From positions 447,001 to 511,000 of the forward strand of contig NC_087157.1 in NCBI RefSeq assembly GCF_035594125.1: a stretch of DNA of 64,000 bases, in the 5' to 3' direction. A program made the position numbers and the translations under genes. This DNA comes from Scylla paramamosain (Eukaryota > Arthropoda > Malacostraca > Decapoda > Portunidae). Shown here in pieces: positions 48,360-64,000 of the stretch. Each line of letters begins with the position of its first letter. Position 1 is the stretch's first letter. The notes under the pieces were generated by a model that was not told the DNA's origin, did not search any database, and saw only the letters and a list, made by a program, of their open reading frames with translations.

Positions 48360-49081
48360 CAACCAAACTCTGGTAGGTACAGAGTACAAAAAAGATTTAG
48401 GAGTTATAGTTAGCTCTGAACTCCGTCTAGGGAAACAATGCATAGAAGCCAGAAACAAGGCAAATAGGGTACTAGGATTAATTTTTAGGAGTGTTAAAAG
48501 TAGAAGGCCGGAAGTAATATTAAAGTTATACTTGGTGCTGGTCAGACCTCATCTAGACTACGCCGTGCAGTTCTGGTCCCCACATTACAGGAAAGATATA
48601 GGTCTATTAGAATCAGTACAGAGGAGAATGACTAAAAGGATACAGGGGATGAGGAGTATTCCTTACGAGGCGAGGTTGAAGCTGTTAAATTTACATTCTC
48701 TAGAGAGACGTAGGTTAAGAGGGGACCTGATAGAAGTATTTAAGTGGTATAAGGGTTATAACAAGGGAGATGTAAGCAAAATTCTTAGGATCAGCAACCA
48801 GGGTAGAACAAGAAATAACGGGTTCAAGCTTAAAAAATTTAGGTTTAGGAAGGAGATAGGAAAAAATTGGTTCTCAAATAGAGTGGTAGATGAATGGAAC
48901 GGACTCAGTAATCATGTAGTTAGTGCTTGGACACTAGAGAGCTTTAAGAGAAGATTAGACAAGTTTATGGATGGGGATAACAGATGGAAATAGGTAGGTG
49001 TGTTTCATACAGGGAGTGCCACGTGTAAGCCTGGTCGCTTCTTGCAGCTTCCCTTATTTCTTATGTTCTTATGTTCTTATG
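48360..49081 (+). mobile_element. CR1/L2-like LINE 3' fragment with TTCTTATG tail
   Basis: It reads YKKDLGVIVSSELRLGKQC, VRPHLDYAVQFWSPHYRKD, LESVQRRMTKRIQGM, RRLRGDLIEVFKWYKGYN and FKRRLDKFMDGDNRWK (RT thumb and C-terminus). The 3' end is an 8-bp repeat TTCTTATG (49055-49081). Relatives lie at 5.1-5.5 kb and 51.2-51.3 kb. Confidence 0.85.
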
Positions 49082-49089
49082 TCAGCCAA

Positions 49090-50208
49090 TTTTATATTTC
49101 TTGATTTTTTGTGTAAACTGCCTTCAGATAACACAAAATTAAGGGAGAACACTACTTGACTCTTCATCATTAAAAATTAGGCTTATATCAGAAGCCCCAT
49201 TTTCAAAATCTCTATATATAAATCCTCTGCTGGGAAGGGGTTAAATATGGTGAAATATTGAGATGACACTAATTATATAATTACAGCATGACTTTCAATA
49301 CCTAAAAGAAAATTTTGGGGGATGGTGACCATGGAAAGGATAAGTCAGGACACTGGCCCCACCACTGTTCTTAAACTTTCATTTTTCATCCAGCACTTTA
49401 CAGTATACTTAGATATCCCAATCACATTCACAGTTTTTTCATTCCCTTTCTATTTTGTCCAGAAAGATTGTCTGTTTTCTCTTGGCAGTAACTTATTAAT
49501 TGCCATTGCCATTGCTGGCCTTCCTCTCCTCCCTCACTCACATGCAAGCTGCTGTTACTAGTGTTGTGACTAACAAGTGGTTCATCCACATGAAGAGTTT
49601 GTATGTTCAAGTATGTGAACTGTACGTGGAAATATGTACACAATACATATCATGTACATATTTATTTTTACTGTGACACCAATAGTAGGAATGTGTGACC
49701 CATACACGACAAAAGCGTGAACCTCATGGAAATAATGCCTGAAAGTCAAGATGGTAAGAGTTTATGACTCAACACAAAACTTGAGGATCACGAAACTCAG
49801 ATACTGTGAAACTTGGGGGATATTGTTGTCATAAGAAACTAGGGATTTTTCTTTTTCTTTTTTTTTTTTCTTTTTTTTTAAGAAAAAGCAATCATAGTTG
49901 TTGGGCTGACATTTCCCAATACACAAAAGATAAATTTCATATTAGTTTCACTTCATAACTCGCCGTTTATCTTACATTGCTGGTTACATACTTTCATCAT
50001 CTAATCAACCCCAAGGCCCCTTCTACTGTGCAAATGGAAGGGAATTTCTCCAAATAAAAAAGTCAAAAGATCTTACACTAAAAAAGATAACTGCATAAGT
50101 AGCAAGTAGATACTCACATGTAAAGTCTAACTATAGGAACATAAAAACTTAACAACAGTTACCCAAGAGAATGCATTACATAAAATAACCAACAAATGAC
50201 AAACATAC
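49090..50208. other. Start of the long serpin intron 7
   Basis: About 1.1 kb of AT-rich sequence with T-rich runs near 49855-49880. Reading past the exon 7 donor gives a non-serpin tail and a stop after 16 codons, so splicing is required. Confidence 0.6.
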
Positions 50209-60003
<9,795 letters not shown>

Positions 60004-60080
60004 TGTTAACAGTTGTCAAGGGAACCTGCTGCTGCCACGGCGACACATGTGTTTATCAACCATATCGATTGTCTTCTTTA
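60004..60080 (-). promoter_or_regulatory. Putative serpin 5' UTR/promoter with X-box-like motif
   Basis: AACAATGG gives a good start context at 60003. GTTGTCAAGGGAAC at 60012-60025 fits the RFX X-box pattern RYYNYY-N2-RRNRAC. A GATAAA lies about 55 nt upstream of the ATG. All of this could be coincidental. Confidence 0.3.
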
Positions 60081-60555
60081 AACACATGTTAGCTATCGTA
60101 TTAAAAAAAAAAAAAACGATAGCCTCAAAATACAGACTGGATAGACATTATCTAAGTTTACTTTCGCCGTATTATTACACAACTTAAACGATTTTGACAA
60201 TACATCGTCACAGTATAAGTGATATGATAACACAAATTTTGACCAATGCTTTGATCATAATACTATATACCGATTTTATACTCTGCATGCTTAAATTTGG
60301 ATACAGTTTATCTCGTTACTTATCATGTCTAATTTATTATGCATGTAAGCGGAACTGCGGTCATTGTCAGTGATATGACCATCAAAAGAAATGCAAAGTT
60401 TTCTGGAGTAAAACAAATTCAGACAACTTGGTCATTTCATGCCACATCACCAACCTCTGGTTCCACAAGTGTGCAATTTCAAAAGGAAATAGCCGTCACC
60501 TGCTATCGAGACCACAAGTGTAACCATAACTAGCCCATGTGATTTCATATCTTTT

Positions 60556-60918
<363 letters not shown>

Positions 60919-61206
60919 AACGTACAACTGTGCACTTTCAGGCCTGTAGAAGTTAATGGATGGACTTAAAAGAAAATAATAAAATGAATAAATAAATAAA
61001 TGAAAATAAATAATAAATAAATAAATAAATAAATTAATTAATTAATTAAATAAATGATTAAAAATACCTACAACTGCATGCAGAGCCGGATATCCATTTC
61101 TCATAAAACGTGGTTGCATATTTTTTTTTGCCACCATATCCATATCCATGCGGATATTTTTCAGACAGATCACAGTATTACAAAGTGCGCCATATTTGCC
61201 ACACAC

Positions 61207-61306
<100 letters not shown>

Positions 61307-61381
61307 ATTTCAAGGATGTATATGTAACCAGGAAAGGAGTGTAAGTACAGAGAAGAACTAGGAAGGGGATAGATGTAGGAG

Positions 61382-61421
<40 letters not shown>

Positions 61422-61743
61422 GTTGGGGACATGAAAAGTGGAGTACTTATTATGTATTATTTCCTCTCTCCCTCTAATTCTTCTCACTCTTTACCCTTCC
61501 TATTGATATTTATTCTGTCTACCTCCTTGTATTCCCATCCTCCTCCTTCACCCTTCCTTTGCTTCCTTGCTATGAATATTTTAACTTCACTACGAACTCC
61601 CTTCCCCCTCCCCCACTGTTCCTTTTCTCATCATACCTTTCAGTTTTGTCTCAAACCTCCTTCCCTGACACCTCCCTTCCTATCTGTCCAAAATACAGGA
61701 CTAGGGAGTGGTACCTTGTTCCTCCCAATCACACATTCCATAG

Positions 61744-61781
<38 letters not shown>

Positions 61782-61934
61782 AGAACAATGACTTAAGCAC
61801 TCCATATTTGCCTACTCCAACAAACCACACTTATTTCCATTTCCACGACATCATATTTTTTTCACTTAATTATCCTCATTTCATACTTCCAAGAATAAAA
61901 AATTGGTATTCTGGGTGTGGTTAAAATGCCTTAC

Positions 61935-62104
61935 CCTTTGGGGATGGCTAACAATCTGTACACAGCGGAGAAACATGACACGTTGCCTTCCATGGTGAAC
62001 ACGAGTTACTGAGCCAGCTCCCACTGTTATTGTTTCACACAGAAAAGCATGCCAGTCACAACAAATCTGATGTTGATGCTCAAACTGGCTTGGGAAATGC
62101 ATGT
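61935..62104 (-). CDS. Candidate internal exon of an unidentified gene
   Basis: The frame is open on the minus strand between TTTATAG/ACATGC and CAAAGG/GTAAGG. It encodes MHFPSQFEHQHQICCDWHAF, LCETITVGAGSVTRVHHGR and QRVMFLRCVQIVSHPQ. The less AT-rich composition and good splice sites suggest a real exon. I do not recognise the family. Confidence 0.35.
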
Positions 62105-63029
62105 CTATAAATAATACTCACACCCCTCATGACCACTACACATATTACCTGAAAGATTTGAATGAAAAATTATATTTACATGTATGCACTTATTCCAACA
62201 GTGAATTTAGAGGTCTTTTCTTCATCGTGAATATCTTAAATCTCAACAGCTACAAATATCCACTACCTTGAGCCTTTATAGCAATTAAAATATCCACTAC
62301 TTTGAGCCTTTATAGCAATTTATAGCAATTCAATTCAATTCAATTGTATGGTGTTTTTTATACACATTAAGTAAATCCACTTCCACAATGCACACCCCTC
62401 CTTTTTTTTTTTTTTTTTTTAAGTGCACTGCCAATTTACACAGCATCACTCAGAGTAGCCTCATCCCCTTCCTCCACTATCTCCTTCAATTTAGTTTGAG
62501 AATTTTTGTAGGAGAAACTATGCAACAATACATCCTTCTTTCACCCCTCATCACTTTGCCTTTGACCTACTCAAGAACACATTGTACATATGCTACTGTT
62601 TATAAGTGTTGTGTATATTTTTTTATAATTATTTTTTCATTTATGTGTGCAGGAGACTGGCCAATGGCACTAATAAATATTTCCTTACAAAAACATCAAA
62701 GATAACTTCAAAATATCTACAGTGTTTTACTAAGTTATCCAGAGGAGTAAATCAGGGTGGTTTAGGTCTTGCCCTGGCCAAGGGCTGGTACATTAACACT
62801 TACATAGTCTCAATAGTAGAGCAACTGTATGAGTGATGTGGTTTACTGAAATGTGGTACATACACAGACCTGCTGCATTAACTACCTCTTTGAAAGTCAG
62901 TGGATACTGGAGCAGTGGCTATGCTGCACATAGGAGGACATACTATTGATGACTAATTGCTGTCCAATAATGACATCAGCTAAGGGATCCATTATAGTGA
63001 AAAAAAAAAAAAAAAATAAAAAAATAAAT

Positions 63030-63165
63030 TATAGTCATTTACAGGTGAGAAGGATAAACTCATTCACAACCCAGCAGGGATTCACCAAGGGAAGATCATG
63101 TCTCAGTAATTTTCTGGTTTTACCAGCAGTTTATGACACAGCTGTTGGTGACAAAATCAAGTGAT
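63030..63165 (+). mobile_element. Non-LTR reverse transcriptase fragment
   Basis: It reads NSFTTQQGFTKGRSCLSNFL then VYDTAVGDKIK, matching the QHGF.KGRSC.TNLL motif of RT in CR1/L2-type LINEs. It ends at a stop and has no other RT motifs. Confidence 0.65.
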
Positions 63166-63410
63166 ATTAGCCCTATGTAAGTTCTAGGAATCACTAAACA
63201 AGGTACAGCACTAGATACTTTTCAATAAAATATAAGTTAAAGGAATGGAATGAAAAGTTTGATAATTAATGGATTATGGTACGCTTAGTTGTGGAGTGCA
63301 GAATTAAAATTCAACAGCAAAAAGGCATACTAGGAATGGATCATTCATGTCCTCTCAGTCTCATAATAAGCTTATCATCATTCATCATCAATATCAGTTA
63401 CCTCTGTCTA

Positions 63411-64000
63411 CAGCAATAGTTCCCAACTTTTTTTTTTCCTTCATGACCCTTATACTAAAATCTTAAAACTCACACAACACCCTGCTATCAGCAGCTCTAT
63501 CTACATTTATTTTTCTGTGCAAGGAAAGGGAAATTGAAAAAAAAAAAAATTACTCATGAATTCTGTAGGCATTTATCAGTGAGGTAAAATTACAGCACTG
63601 GTTCAACCTTGGCATCATAAAATGAAATTAATAAATCGATGAAAATAAATTCCTCCAACCTACTTATTTGACAATGAAAATTATAAGAATGAAAATTCAA
63701 GTATTGCTTCAATATTATCTACATACATAGTTTGCAACAGTTAGCCAACCCAATTAATGAGATGCCTGGGGCTGCATCTGAGCAGCAAGCTGTGAAATTC
63801 TTGGCCAAATGTTTGCAAGAGCCAATCTCATGTTATCTCTGACGTCTGCTGTTCCTATTCTTCATTTTTACGTTGACAAGAGTTGAAAATCCTGCTTTAC
63901 ACAGATATATGGAAGCCAATGAAAGAAGGGCATGCAAGACTGCCATGGTGATTTCGGAGCAAGACTGATACATAGCACACTAGAAATGAGTTGCTGATTT
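63411..64000. mobile_element. hAT-like element end, truncated by the window edge
   Basis: CAGCAATAGTTCCCAACTTT then TTCATGACCCTTATACT resembles hAT termini of the CAGTGGTTCCCAAC..GACCCT type. The rest runs off the window, so neither the second terminus nor the TSD is visible. Confidence 0.4.

Noticed and set aside
63411..64000. Coding hAT transposase at the right edge
   Set aside because: No open frame with transposase motifs could be read in either strand within the visible part.

Overview
The window is animal nuclear DNA, most likely from a decapod crustacean. Genes have spliced exons with GT-AG (and one GC-AG) introns. Long (TA)n and (GA/CT)n microsatellites are very dense. Degraded non-LTR retrotransposons of RTE, CR1/L2-like and jockey-like types, hAT and mariner MITEs, and a TTAA-flanked DNA transposon fill the introns and gaps. 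The species assignment is inference; no rRNA, tRNA or mitochondrial marker is present.

Left part (1-15.5 kb): two zinc-finger genes lie head to head. On the minus strand is the 5' part of a THAP + ZAD-like + C2H2 gene (ATG at 2742; it runs off the window at position 1). On the plus strand is a seven-exon gene (4270-15128) for a predicted 2105-residue protein with an acidic/Pro-Gln-rich N-terminal half, three AT-hooks and 33 C2H2 fingers. All seven exons join in phase.

Middle (15.5-22.5 kb): no convincing coding sequence. It holds a possible non-coding first exon ending at 17235, many short tandem duplications, and a hAT MITE inserted into a ~60-bp minisatellite with a clear 8-bp target duplication.

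Right part (22.5-60 kb, minus strand): a serpin gene of about 36 kb. Seven constant exons (60003 down to 50209) encode a signal peptide and the serpin core up to the hinge of the reactive-centre loop (RCL). At least four interchangeable terminal exons follow (43667-43537, 34074-33941, 28795-28638, 24326-24169). Each starts in the same phase, supplies a different P1 region (Arg-Met, Met-Ser, Arg-Ser, Arg-Ser) and has its own stop. The last two end in KDEL, an ER-retrieval signal. They lie in two copies of a ~4-kb tandem duplication bounded by (GA)n tracts, and they differ mostly in the RCL itself. This layout resembles the insect Spn4/Spn42Da and Manduca serpin-1 loci: one scaffold, several inhibitor specificities, and some isoforms retained in the secretory pathway. 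It is the most interesting system in the window. The serpin introns carry an RTE LINE, several other LINE fragments, MITEs and duplicated Myb/SANT-like ORF fragments.

Far right (60-64 kb): microsatellites, one unassigned exon-like ORF on the minus strand, an RT fragment and a hAT-like end.
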